The notes under the pieces are model-generated. The model was not told the origin of the DNA. It worked only from the letters and a program-made list of their open reading frames with translations, and did not search any database. 64,000 bases of DNA from Actinoplanes italicus (GTDB lineage Bacteria > Actinomycetota > Actinomycetes > Mycobacteriales > Micromonosporaceae): contig NZ_PVMZ01000011.1 in the NCBI RefSeq assembly GCF_003001815.1, forward strand, positions 248,001 through 312,000, given 5' to 3'. Shown here piece by piece: positions 43,347 to 52,235 of this stretch. A program made the position numbers and the translations under genes. Within the stretch, counting starts at the first letter, position 1; each line of letters begins with the position of its first letter.

Positions 43347-44210
43347 CTACGGAACGATCATCGACGCCACACCGAGTTGATCCAGTATCGGGTCGTATTC
43401 CATGACCAGCACGGGCCCGGAATACCCGCCGTCGCCTCGCAGACTCCGGTCGAGCGTCTCCCACACTCCGGTGCAAACACGGCCGGCTTCCGCCCGGTGG
43501 ATACGGGATGAGAAGGAAGCGGCCTCGCCTCCCGGTATGCGCTCGCCGATGACGATGAGGGGGTCGCCGTCCAGTTCTGCTGTCCCGATCCGCAGCATCT
43601 CTCTCACCAGCGGACCGAGTTCAGCCTGCCCGCCAACCTTTCGCAAAGCAACGCTCGGCTTTTCTACACCAGTGGCGCAGACATCTCGCGACAGGAGGAT
43701 CGCCGCGGCAGCATCAACTTCGGGTTTGCCGGAGACGTGGTCGCCGACCAGAGGTACGGCGCGCTGCTCGATCGCGACGACGGCCGCCCTTTCGCACTCT
43801 TCCTCGTGCAGGTGACAGTGCGCGAGTTTCAGCGCGGTGAAAGGGGCCAGCTTTCCCTGATCCGTGACGGCGTAAACCAACTTCGCCGACGGAAATTCCT
43901 CGGACAGGAACGAGCTCGCACCTTTCGGGACGAAGAACTCGGTGTTCGCGTAGGCGAGGACGATCACATCGATGTGTTCGGATCCCGCACCACACCCTTC
44001 GAGGGCTGTGGCCGCCATCTCACCATAGGAGCGCGATGTCATAGCGGAGAGAGCGACAGGTCTATCGAGACCGTGCACGTCAGCCAGGTCGTTGAGGTAT
44101 TCGTCTTTGCGCGATTGAGGAACCGTCTCAGCCGGAGCCACCGCGTCCTCGCGCGGCTCGCCGGCGAACAACGTGCTAAACGTTTCGATGACGGATATCT
44201 GAGTGGCCAT
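43347..44210 (-). CDS. Thiolase-fold protein lacking the catalytic cysteine (KAS III partner, B)
   Basis: About 287 residues, a paralogue of 30579-31427. The nucleophile-loop equivalent is VYAVTDQGKLAPFTALKLA, with Lys at the Cys position, so catalysis by the usual mechanism is excluded. The shared ending VMEYDPILDQLG matches the other copy. Two active KAS III proteins and two inactive relatives in one cluster suggest two heterodimers; pairing with the 20827 enzyme would be by elimination. ATG at 44210 with GAGG just ahead; GTG one codon earlier is possible. Transcribed after the LuxR gene. Confidence 0.7.
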   Translation of the reverse strand: MATQISVIETFSTLFAGEPREDAVAPAETVPQSRKDEYLNDLADVHGLDRPVALSAMTSRSYGEMAATALEGCGAGSEHIDVIVLAYANTEFFVPKGASSFLSEEFPSAKLVYAVTDQGKLAPFTALKLAHCHLHEEECERAAVVAIEQRAVPLVGDHVSGKPEVDAAAAILLSRDVCATGVEKPSVALRKVGGQAELGPLVREMLRIGTAELDGDPLIVIGERIPGGEAASFSSRIHRAEAGRVCTGVWETLDRSLRGDGGYSGPVLVMEYDPILDQLGVASMIVP

Positions 44211-44284
44211 CACACCTCAAGAGACGAAAGGAGTTGCGCGGTGACGGACCGCGATCCGGACCGTCACTTCATTGGTTCCAGCTA

Positions 44285-44974
44285 TCAGATATCCCCGGTC
44301 GACCGCTCCGGGATGAGGCCGGAGTCGATCGCCTGCACTGCAGCCGCAGTCCTGTTGGGTACACCCATTTTAAGAAGTATCGCGGTGACCAGCCGCTTCG
44401 CCCCATGCGTGGAAATGCCGAGACCTCGGGCGATCTGTTTGTTGCTCAGCCCTTTCACGAGCAGCGCCAGCGTCTGTTTCTCCCGGGCGGTGAGTTCCAC
44501 ATGAGCGCGGCTCCGGCGGGTCACCACCGGATACGCCTCGTTCAACAGCCTGTAGGCCAATTCGGACGGCAGGGGGACTTCCCCGTTCACCAGTCGGCTG
44601 AGCGTGTCGTTGAGACGTTCCGCCGAGATGTACTCGAGAGCGAGGAACCCGTCCACGGGGAGGGAGCTGAAGGACTCGATCTCTCGGGTGTGCAGATCGC
44701 TGCCGGTGACGAGAATCTTGGTGCGATGGGCGGTGGGGTCCCAGATCCCCTCGAGGTCGGACCACAGATCGAAGGAGACGACCAGGACATCTATCTCGTC
44801 GTCCGCGATGAGGCCGGGCAGTGAGCGAAGATCCACACGGAGCACGGAGCGGACATCCGCGATCTGCTGCAGGACAGCCTCGAGACCATGGGCGATGACG
44901 TCGCTTCCGATGTGGAGCGCAACACTGAGGGAGGCATTTCCGTTGATGGGGGACGATGTCGCCGTTTCCGGCAC
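44285..44974 (-). CDS. LuxR-family regulator with atypical receiver
   Basis: 229-residue NarL/FixJ-like protein. The C-terminal HTH is clear: LTAREKQTLALLVKGLSNKQ then IARGLGISTHGAKRLVTAIL. The N-terminal 120 residues look like a receiver fold, but the acidic pair after strand 1 is missing (LHIGSDVIAHG), Ser lies where the phospho-Asp is expected (DVLVVSFD), and the conserved Lys is absent. It therefore probably responds to a ligand or protein level rather than phosphorylation. No sensor kinase is nearby. It likely controls the cluster together with the StrR-like activator. Confidence 0.87.
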   Translation of the reverse strand: MPETATSSPINGNASLSVALHIGSDVIAHGLEAVLQQIADVRSVLRVDLRSLPGLIADDEIDVLVVSFDLWSDLEGIWDPTAHRTKILVTGSDLHTREIESFSSLPVDGFLALEYISAERLNDTLSRLVNGEVPLPSELAYRLLNEAYPVVTRRSRAHVELTAREKQTLALLVKGLSNKQIARGLGISTHGAKRLVTAILLKMGVPNRTAAAVQAIDSGLIPERSTGDI

Positions 44975-46125
44975 AGGTTTCTCCGCTCTCGATTGTTCAC
45001 GGATAGCTGAAGAAATTCCCGGAATCTTTTTCGAAAGTTTCGGTACGAGCCGTCACTCGGAAGATTTCATCGGGAACCACACGATCAGGTACACCGAGGG
45101 CTGCGACCGGAAGTCGGCAGATGTAGGTACGTCATCACGTGATACGTCAATCGGGATCGGCGATGGTCTGCCGCGATGCGCCACGATCAGGCATTATCCA
45201 CGTCCATCCGCAAGTTCCCCCGCTCACACTCATGATCCCGAATGTAACAAAGGAGAGCGTGCACGTCCATCCCAGCGAGAACTGCTGGCAAGTGCGCCGC
45301 CACTTCACCGTCCATGTTGGATTCGGCAATCCCGGCAAGCGGCCGCCGGCACTGACTACCACGCAGGTGCAGGCGATCCGCGGCCTACCTCTAGACGCAG
45401 CCGGTCTGCGGCGGCATTGTCGCACGACGCGTACTCCGATGGGCATGACCTTCCCATTTATCAGCGACTATGGGATAGCGCTCCCACCGTCCTCTCACTA
45501 GCCACCTGGCGCAAACTTCCTGGAAGGAAGCATGGGCACAGTGAGTTGGAGGATCCGATAACCAAAAAATGGGCTGGACTCGCGCGGCGGATCCGGCGTA
45601 GCATCCTGCCCCAGGGAGATCGTCAAGCGATCGCCGCTGGTGGATGTAGACAGCGGAACGGGGGATTGATCATCTGTGCGCTGCCAGCGCAGCGCCACTT
45701 TTTGGTGCTGCCATAGCGCCGCGCACCCTGGTCTTGCATTGGTTCCCGAGGAACGCCGCATAACGAGCCGGCAAGGCTGGCGTCGATTTTCACGAGCCTA
45801 TTGACTCGATGCCGGTCGGCGCGCGCCGACCTCGGACCGAATCGCGGGCCGCAGTGATCCGGCTTACCTCTTCGCCACAACCCCGGCAAGGCCACGGTTT
45901 GCGGATCGGATAAGTGAAGCAGAGCGGTCAGGGGCGGCCATGGATCAGGCCGTGGCGGTGCAGCGCCTGGGCGATGGCTGTCCAGCCGCGATGTCGCGGA
46001 ATGCCGACGGCGAATTTACGCGGGCGGCCATGGTGCGTGATCGATGTACAGGTCGATCTTTCGACAGCGCGAAACACGGGTCGAGCGTCAAGGTGGAGAC
46101 GATGCGAAATCATGGAGGACATTCA
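44975..46125. other. Gene-poor region upstream of the sugar operon
   Basis: About 1.15 kb between divergent LuxR and cupin genes. No convincing gene. It contains ATCACGTGAT at 45134-45143 flanked by direct TACGTCA repeats (45128-45134 and 45143-45149), a plausible regulator site. Short leftward frames around 45500-45900 have protein-like patches (for example a CxxC segment WPCRGCGEE) but are broken by stops. Base composition is less G/C-rich than the flanks, suggesting decayed inserted DNA plus promoters. Confidence 0.5.
45128..45149. promoter_or_regulatory. ATCACGTGAT palindrome within TACGTCA direct repeats
   Basis: Ten-base palindrome flanked by two copies of TACGTCA, about 155 bp upstream of the leftward LuxR gene. 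It resembles a dimeric activator site; the protein is unknown. Confidence 0.35.
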
Positions 46126-46662
46126 ATGGGTCGACCGACATCAGAATTCACGCATTCCGAGTACACCAGGCTGGTCGACGAGGAGAAGTATCCTGACACC
46201 CCTCTGGTGCCGCTCGACGAACCGTTCGTCAATTCTTCGGGAAGGATCTTGAACGTCCTTCTCAAGAGGTTCACCTCGGCGGCCTGGATCGAGAGCAATG
46301 CCGGTTCCCTACGGGCCAACCATTACCACAAGACCGACTGGCATTATTCGTTCGTCACCTCCGGCACCGTGGTTTACGGGTGGCGACCGTCCGGCAGCAC
46401 CGCACTCCCGGAGGTGTCCGAGTTCCACGCCGGGCAGTTGTTCTTCACGCCGCCGATGGTGGAACATGTCATGTATTTCCCGGTACCGACCACCTTCATG
46501 ACTTTCGCGCGCAACCTGCGGGACCACGTGTCCCACGAGAGTGATGTGGTGCGGGTCGAGCCGCTCTTCTCGGTGGTGTGGTCCGAAACAGCGGGTGCGT
46601 TCACCTACGAGGTCAACGGTTCCGGCCGGCGGTCCTCGCCCGCCGGGGGCCCACTTTCATGA
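46126..46662 (+). CDS. Cupin-fold sugar-modifying protein
   Basis: 178-residue cupin of the kind found beside C-methyltransferases in deoxysugar pathways. The metal-type motif reads SLRANHYHKTDWHYSFVTSG, with several His, then a second cupin strand FTPPMVEHVMYFP. Relatives act as epimerases or isomerases on nucleotide sugars, but many are uncharacterised. The start at 46126 is set by GGAGG seven bases upstream, although the frame is open to 45940. It overlaps the methyltransferase start (ATGA). Confidence 0.78.
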   Translation: MGRPTSEFTHSEYTRLVDEEKYPDTPLVPLDEPFVNSSGRILNVLLKRFTSAAWIESNAGSLRANHYHKTDWHYSFVTSGTVVYGWRPSGSTALPEVSEFHAGQLFFTPPMVEHVMYFPVPTTFMTFARNLRDHVSHESDVVRVEPLFSVVWSETAGAFTYEVNGSGRRSSPAGGPLS

Positions 46663-47894
46663 GTGCGGTCGTTCATCGCCGGGTCTGCGCCCTGTGCGGA
46701 AGCGACACCGCCGACAACATCGTCATGTCCCTGCCGCCGACACCCTGTGCCAACGAATTCCTCGTGCGGCCCGCCCGGCAGGACATCTTCCCACTCGACC
46801 TGCAGCTCTGTGCCGCCGCGGACTGCGGGCACCTGCAACTCGGGGCCGTCGTCGACCCGACGCGCCTGTTCGACGACTACGTCTACGTCTCCGGAACCTC
46901 ACCTGTCTTCGTCGCCCACTTCGCCGAATACGCCCGCCAGGCGGCAGAGATCGCGAGATTGGGCCCGGACTCGCTAGTGGTCGACATCGGCTCCAACGAC
47001 GGCACGCTTCTGGCCCAATTTCTCGAGAATGGCTCGACCCGGGTTCATGGCGTGGAACCGGCCGGCAGGATCGCCGCCGCCGCGGTCGCTCGCGGCATCC
47101 CCACGACCAACGACTACTTCGACCGGCGGGTTGCTCAGGCGTTGCGCGCCGAGCTCGGTCCGGCTCAACTCGTGACGGCGAACAACGTCTTTGCCCATAT
47201 CGAGGATCTGGAACACACGGCTCTGAGCGTCGGTGACCTGCTCGCACCGGACGGCGTCTTCATTTTTGAGGTGTCCTACCTTCTCGACGTCGTCGAGCAG
47301 GGATTGTTCGACACCATCTACCACGAACACCTCTCCTACCATGCTGTTCGTCCGCTCATCGGATTCTTCGCCCGCTTGGGCATGACCCTGTTCGATGTAC
47401 AGCGGGTCCGCGCTCACGGCGGATCGATCCGGGTGTACGTGTCGGCCGAGCCACGACCCGTGAGTGCCCGGATAGCGGAACTGGTGGAGCGGGAGATCTC
47501 GGCAGGACTTTTTGTCCCCGAGACCTACTCGGCCCTCCGGAAACACATCGCCGCGCGCGCTTCCGAGCTCCGTACACACCTGGCCGCCCTGCGTAGCGAA
47601 GGCGCTCGCTTTTGCGGGTACGGGGCTCCAGCGAAACTCACCACGATGATGTACGCCCTCGGCCTGGACCGTGACGACGTCGAGTTCGTCGTCGACGACA
47701 GTCCCCTCAAGCGCGGGTTGTACACCCCCGGCACCCATATTCCCGTCGTCGGTTCCGACCACCTGATGGCGGTGTCCGGCAAGGGATTCTGGTGCCTCGT
47801 GTTCGCGTGGAACTTCTACGACTCGATTGTGGCCCGCCACGGCGACTGGGTGGGCAATTGGATCAACCCCCAGGTCCGTGCACTCACCGGCTGA
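46659..47894 (+). CDS. TylC3-like sugar C-methyltransferase
   Basis: 411-residue three-part methyltransferase. An N-terminal zinc-binding region has Cys pairs (VCALCGS and LCAAADCGH). The SAM domain contains VVDIGSNDGTLLAQF, and the C-terminal domain includes FCGYGAPAKLTTMMYALGL. This architecture belongs to NDP-4-keto-hexose C3-methyltransferases such as TylC3 and relatives. It makes a branched sugar, so the final glycoside probably contains a C-methyl group. It is coupled to the cupin gene, and an SDR gene follows 21 bp later. Confidence 0.9.
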   Translation: MSAVVHRRVCALCGSDTADNIVMSLPPTPCANEFLVRPARQDIFPLDLQLCAAADCGHLQLGAVVDPTRLFDDYVYVSGTSPVFVAHFAEYARQAAEIARLGPDSLVVDIGSNDGTLLAQFLENGSTRVHGVEPAGRIAAAAVARGIPTTNDYFDRRVAQALRAELGPAQLVTANNVFAHIEDLEHTALSVGDLLAPDGVFIFEVSYLLDVVEQGLFDTIYHEHLSYHAVRPLIGFFARLGMTLFDVQRVRAHGGSIRVYVSAEPRPVSARIAELVEREISAGLFVPETYSALRKHIAARASELRTHLAALRSEGARFCGYGAPAKLTTMMYALGLDRDDVEFVVDDSPLKRGLYTPGTHIPVVGSDHLMAVSGKGFWCLVFAWNFYDSIVARHGDWVGNWINPQVRALTG

Positions 47895-47915
47895 CGAGCA
47901 CAGGAGCGGCAACTG

Positions 47916-48968
47916 ATGGCATACCTACTTGAGGACGACATCCGGGAACTTGTTTCGGCGCTGGGTGACAACGTGCACCTGTTCGCCGGACGTCGGGTCC
48001 TGATCACCGGGGCGAACGGTTTCCTGGGCCGCTACCTCGTCGCGTTCTTCCGTCACGTGAACACCACGACCCTCGCGGAACCCTGCCGGGTGACAGCTAT
48101 GGACAACTGCCTGACCTCCGGCAAGAGGCCGGACGGGTTGCAGGGTGACCCACACATCACCTTCGTCGAGCGCGATGTGTCCGAACCCTTCGAGTTGTCC
48201 GCCAGCGTTGACTACATCGTCCACGCAGCCGGCATCGCGAGTCCCCACTACTACCGCAAGTTCCCGCTGGAGACCATGGACGTCTCCAGCCGAGGGCTCC
48301 GTACGATGCTGGAACTGGCGCAGGTTCACGGGGCGAAACTGCTGTTCATGTCGTCCTCGGAAATCTACGGCGACCCGGACGCGCAGCACGTCCCGACCAG
48401 CGAGGACTACAACGGCAACGTCTCCTGCCTCGGCCCGCGGAGCTGCTACGACGAGTCCAAGCGTTTCGGGGAAACGCTGCTGCGAGTCTTCCACGAGAAC
48501 TACGGCGTGGAGGCCGTCATCGTGCGGCCGTTCAACATCTACGGACCGGGATTGCAGCGCACCGACTATCGGGTCATGCCGAACATCGCGGAATGCCTGG
48601 TGTCCGGTCGGGTGGTCAACATCTACGGCGACGGCCGCCAGACACGCACCTTCTGTTACGTCACCGACGCCATCAGAGGCGTGCTTCTGGCGCTGCTACA
48701 CGGGCGCTCGGGTGAGGCGTACAACATCGGCTCGGCAACGCCGGAAATTTCCATGGTCGATCTGGTCGCCGCGGTGCGCGAGCAGATCCCGATGTCCGGG
48801 CTACGGCACCAGCTCGTCGACTACCCCGACACATACCCGGCCAGCGAGCCCATGCGGCGCTGCCCCGATCTGACCAAGGCCTACCAGCATCTGGGATATG
48901 AGCCGAACGTCGAATTCACCGACGGACTGCGCAGATTCTTCGGCTGGGCGCAGGACACCTACCTGTGA
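47916..48968 (+). CDS. UDP-glucuronate decarboxylase-like SDR
   Basis: 350-residue extended SDR. TGANGFLGRYLVAFF binds NAD, catalytic Tyr and Lys lie in SCYDESKRFGE, and the loop HAAGIASPHYYRKFPLETM closely resembles the UDP-xylose synthase family. FNIYGPGLQRTDYRVMPN and the RTFCYVTDAI segment also fit. Together with the UDP-glucose dehydrogenase at 38413 it could supply UDP-xylose or a 4-keto-pentose. The N-terminal 25 residues precede the nucleotide fold. The next gene starts at a GTG overlapping its stop. Confidence 0.87.
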   Translation: MAYLLEDDIRELVSALGDNVHLFAGRRVLITGANGFLGRYLVAFFRHVNTTTLAEPCRVTAMDNCLTSGKRPDGLQGDPHITFVERDVSEPFELSASVDYIVHAAGIASPHYYRKFPLETMDVSSRGLRTMLELAQVHGAKLLFMSSSEIYGDPDAQHVPTSEDYNGNVSCLGPRSCYDESKRFGETLLRVFHENYGVEAVIVRPFNIYGPGLQRTDYRVMPNIAECLVSGRVVNIYGDGRQTRTFCYVTDAIRGVLLALLHGRSGEAYNIGSATPEISMVDLVAAVREQIPMSGLRHQLVDYPDTYPASEPMRRCPDLTKAYQHLGYEPNVEFTDGLRRFFGWAQDTYL

Positions 48969-49966
48969 ACCCCGCCAAGCAGCTCCGGATCGGCTTGATC
49001 GGCACCGGACGGTGGGGTTCGCGTTACCTCGCCACCATCGGCCGGCTGTGGACGGAATCGGAGGTGACGGTCTCTGACACGGCGGGCCGCGGCGGACCGG
49101 GGCCACCCGGCCCGGTGCGGTGGCCGACTCCGGCTGCACTGGTGGCATCGGCTCGCGTGCACGGCATCATCGTGGCCTCGCCGGCATCGACCCATGAGCC
49201 CATCGTGACCGGAATCCTGAACCGGGGACTCCCGGTCCTGGTGGAGAAGCCGTTGACGTCCGATCTGCCCGGCACGGTACGTCTGCGCTCCCAAGCCCGG
49301 CGCAACGGCACACCCACGCTCGTCGGCCATCAGCACCTGCGTGCACCGGCGTATCAGGAGCTCCGCCGACTCATCCGCGGCCGTGCCATCCAAGAGATCC
49401 GTTGTGTTGCCGGCGGGAACGGCCCGATCCGGGCCGACTGCAACGCGCTGTGGGACTACGGCCCCCACGACCTCGCCATGGTGCTCGATCTCGTGCGTAC
49501 CGTCCCGATGACGGTCCAGCACGCACAGTGCCGGGTTCACGGACCAGGCAGTGAGGAATGGACCGCCGACCTTCGTGCGGGCGCCACCTCGGTGCGCCTC
49601 GAGCTCGCCAACACGGTGGAGGAGAAGACACATCGGCTGTCGGTCACCACCGCCGACGGAGATTCTCTCGTGTACGACGACTTCGCCGGCCATCGGCTAC
49701 GAGTCAACGGCGTACCGGTCGAGGTGTCCGGCGAGCTGCCGCTCGACCGGCAGGTCCGGGAGTTCGTCGACCTGCTCCGGGGCGCTCCGGGCGACAGGGA
49801 CCCGGACGACCTTGATCTCGCCGTGGCGATTGCCGAGGTACTGCGGGACATCAGCGACGCAGCGGTATCGAGTCCGCGGTCGGCGACGGTGACGCCGACC
49901 GTGCCGTCATACGAATCAAGAGGAAAGAGCCATGGCAGCAGGTACACACCCGTCCGCCGCGGATGA
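48965..49966 (+). CDS. Gfo/Idh/MocA-family oxidoreductase
   Basis: 333-residue NAD(P)-dependent dehydrogenase. N-terminal Rossmann domain with IGLIGTGRWGSRYL; the family EKP signature is in VLVEKPLTSDL, and the C-terminal sheet domain includes WDYGPHDLAMVL with the catalytic His. Members oxidise or reduce hydroxyls on sugars, inositols or glycosides; GenD2 of gentamicin biosynthesis is one that prepares a pentose for transamination. A similar part here with the DegT enzyme is plausible. It overlaps the next gene by 35 nt. Confidence 0.87.
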   Translation: MNPAKQLRIGLIGTGRWGSRYLATIGRLWTESEVTVSDTAGRGGPGPPGPVRWPTPAALVASARVHGIIVASPASTHEPIVTGILNRGLPVLVEKPLTSDLPGTVRLRSQARRNGTPTLVGHQHLRAPAYQELRRLIRGRAIQEIRCVAGGNGPIRADCNALWDYGPHDLAMVLDLVRTVPMTVQHAQCRVHGPGSEEWTADLRAGATSVRLELANTVEEKTHRLSVTTADGDSLVYDDFAGHRLRVNGVPVEVSGELPLDRQVREFVDLLRGAPGDRDPDDLDLAVAIAEVLRDISDAAVSSPRSATVTPTVPSYESRGKSHGSRYTPVRRG

Positions 49967-52235
49967 CGCGTGGAACCTTCGTGCCGCCGCGGCGTCCGTG
50001 GTGGAGCGTCCGGCTCATCGCCCCGTTCGGGTGGCGGGTCTGGCCGGATACGTCGATCCGCTGGGTGTGAGACCGGGGGAGGTCTTGCGTATCCATCTGA
50101 ACGCACCGGCGGCATACGAGATCGCCGTGGGCAAGCTCGGCCACAGGGCACTGGTACGGCCGGAGCCGGACGACGACGGCGACCGCACGGACGTGCGGTG
50201 GCTGGCATCGCTCGCCTCGGCGGGCGCCGCCCGGCACGACGTCCATCCAGGTTCGTACGCGTGGATGGACGATCCCGGCATCGACCGGCCCGCCACCATC
50301 TCCGCGTGGGTACGGCTCGGAGGTCTGCCAGCCACAACGGAGACATCCAGCTGGGCCGCGATCATCGGCCAGATGAACTATCCCGGACGGTGCAGCTGGG
50401 CCTTGGGGGTCGATGCCGACGGCAGGCCTCGCTGTTATGCGGGTGACGGGGCTCTTCATGACCGCGTCTTCTGGTGTTTCGCCGAGGTGAGTTTACGGCG
50501 ACGGCTGGAGCAGTGGGTCCACCTCACCGCGACGATCGACGACGACCGGGTCCGCCTGTGGGTGGACGGTACTGTCGCTGGTGAAGGCCGCGCGGCCCGG
50601 CCGGGAGGAGCCACCGGTCAGCCGCTGCGTATCGGCGCCGCGGGCGAGAGCGGCGTAGCGGATCACTTCCTCGATGGTGACGTGAGCGATGTGGCGCTGT
50701 TCTCCCGGCCGCTGAACGCTGACGAGGTCTTGGCGCTGACGAAGAATCGCGCGGCGGCTCCCCTCGTCGAAGTGGGGCGGGAGTCGTTGGTCGCCCATTG
50801 GCCGCTCCGCGAAAGGAGGGGCACGCGAATCCACGACGTCGGCGGGAACGGTTTCACCGGCGTCCTGGTCAACGCGCCCGTCCTCAATCTTCCCGGTCCG
50901 CCTTCCTCCCCGGCCGCGGGCCGGCCCGGTTACGACCCTGACGCCGATCCCCGGCGTGGCGGCTGTATCCGGTTCTCCTCCGACGACCTGGTCGACTGCG
51001 AGTGGCCCGCGGCAGCCGAACTCGTCGTCCCGGAGAATGCTGACAGCGGTACCTACTACGTCCGGGTGACCTTGGCCGGCGCCGACGATCCGGTAGAGCT
51101 GCCGTTCGTCGTGGTGCGGCCGGCGCCGCGTCGCCCCCGGTCGGTGGCCCTGCTCTTCGCGACGTTCACGTGGACCGCCTACGCCCGCCGAGCCACCGAC
51201 GGCGTACACGTCCCTGGGCTCATGTCCTCGGCGTACACCCGGAACGTAGGCGGACGATTGTTCTTCAACCTTGGCATGCGAATGCCGCTTCCGCGCGTCC
51301 AGCCGTTCCGGCACCGGACGCATCTGCGCGACGCGACGCTGCACCAGCACCTGGTGCGGCCGGAGCGTCAGACCGAGGCCTGGCTCGCCGAGCAAGGGTA
51401 CGCCTATGAATGCATCACCGATGCCGAGCTCGACGCCGAGCCGGCCCTGCTCGACCGGTTCGCGGCTCTGATGATCGTCGGCCACAACGAATACTGGACC
51501 GACCGCATGCGCGACGGTGTCGAGACCTACCTGCGCGGCGGCGGAAAGGTACTCGGTCTCAGCGGCAACACGGCCTTCTGGCGGGTCAGTTACGACCCGC
51601 AGACGAAGGTTCTCGAGACCCGCAAGACCTCGCTGGACGATGTCTGGCTGCCACCCGAGCGGTGGGCAGAACGCTGGCACACCGACGGCAACCCCGGCGG
51701 CCAATGGTCACACCTGGGCCGGCCGCCGAGCGAACTGCTCGGGCTGGAGACGCTGGGGTGGATCGACAGCGGCGACGAGACGGCCTACGCGCCCTTCACC
51801 ATCCATATGCCCGCCCACTTCCTCATGCGGGAACCGGAGAAGGTTCCGCTGCAGGATGATGCGTTCATCGGCACCCGGTCGCACGACGGGCCGGCGGTCA
51901 GCGGTTACGAAATGGACGGACTGCCACAGGCACTGGGCAAACCGGCCCTCGATCCCGAAGGGCTCACCATTCTCGGGCACGCCGACCATGGCCCACGCTT
52001 CGTTGCCCACTGGGGCGTGAAGGCCGGGTACGGAGCCGACCTGATCCTGTGGGAACGCCCGGCCGGCGGAATCGTCTTCAATGCCGGAGCCACCAACTAT
52101 CCCGGAGCGCTCGGCGCCGATCCCGGTATCCAGGCATTGACCCGCAACGTCCTGCATTACATGGGGGTCGCGCATCGCGGCCCCCGTCAGCCGTCCGAAG
52201 AACGTCAACTTCAGGAGGATGCGTGTCCGCAGTAG
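49932..52235 (+). CDS. N,N-dimethylformamidase large-subunit-like protein with LamG domain
   Basis: 767-residue protein. An N-terminal beta-rich part is followed by a LamG/concanavalin-like module (about 110-260; SAWVRLGGLP, EQWVHLTATIDDDRVRLWVD). A C-terminal half of the DMFase beta-subunit type starts near ALLFATFTWTAYARRA and includes LMIVGHNEYWTDRMRDGVE and GGGKVLGLSGNTAFWRV. The known family member is an iron-containing amidohydrolase. There is no signal peptide and no small subunit gene is seen. Its job here is unclear; C-N bond hydrolysis or deprotection of the side chain is possible. GAGGAAAG precedes the ATG. Confidence 0.82.
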   Translation: MAAGTHPSAADDAWNLRAAAASVVERPAHRPVRVAGLAGYVDPLGVRPGEVLRIHLNAPAAYEIAVGKLGHRALVRPEPDDDGDRTDVRWLASLASAGAARHDVHPGSYAWMDDPGIDRPATISAWVRLGGLPATTETSSWAAIIGQMNYPGRCSWALGVDADGRPRCYAGDGALHDRVFWCFAEVSLRRRLEQWVHLTATIDDDRVRLWVDGTVAGEGRAARPGGATGQPLRIGAAGESGVADHFLDGDVSDVALFSRPLNADEVLALTKNRAAAPLVEVGRESLVAHWPLRERRGTRIHDVGGNGFTGVLVNAPVLNLPGPPSSPAAGRPGYDPDADPRRGGCIRFSSDDLVDCEWPAAAELVVPENADSGTYYVRVTLAGADDPVELPFVVVRPAPRRPRSVALLFATFTWTAYARRATDGVHVPGLMSSAYTRNVGGRLFFNLGMRMPLPRVQPFRHRTHLRDATLHQHLVRPERQTEAWLAEQGYAYECITDAELDAEPALLDRFAALMIVGHNEYWTDRMRDGVETYLRGGGKVLGLSGNTAFWRVSYDPQTKVLETRKTSLDDVWLPPERWAERWHTDGNPGGQWSHLGRPPSELLGLETLGWIDSGDETAYAPFTIHMPAHFLMREPEKVPLQDDAFIGTRSHDGPAVSGYEMDGLPQALGKPALDPEGLTILGHADHGPRFVAHWGVKAGYGADLILWERPAGGIVFNAGATNYPGALGADPGIQALTRNVLHYMGVAHRGPRQPSEERQLQEDACPQ

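Noticed and set aside
50493..51704. Leftward 403-codon frame inside the DMFase-like gene
   Set aside because: Antisense to a gene with recognisable LamG and DMFase-type domains; the composition is typical of a shadow frame.
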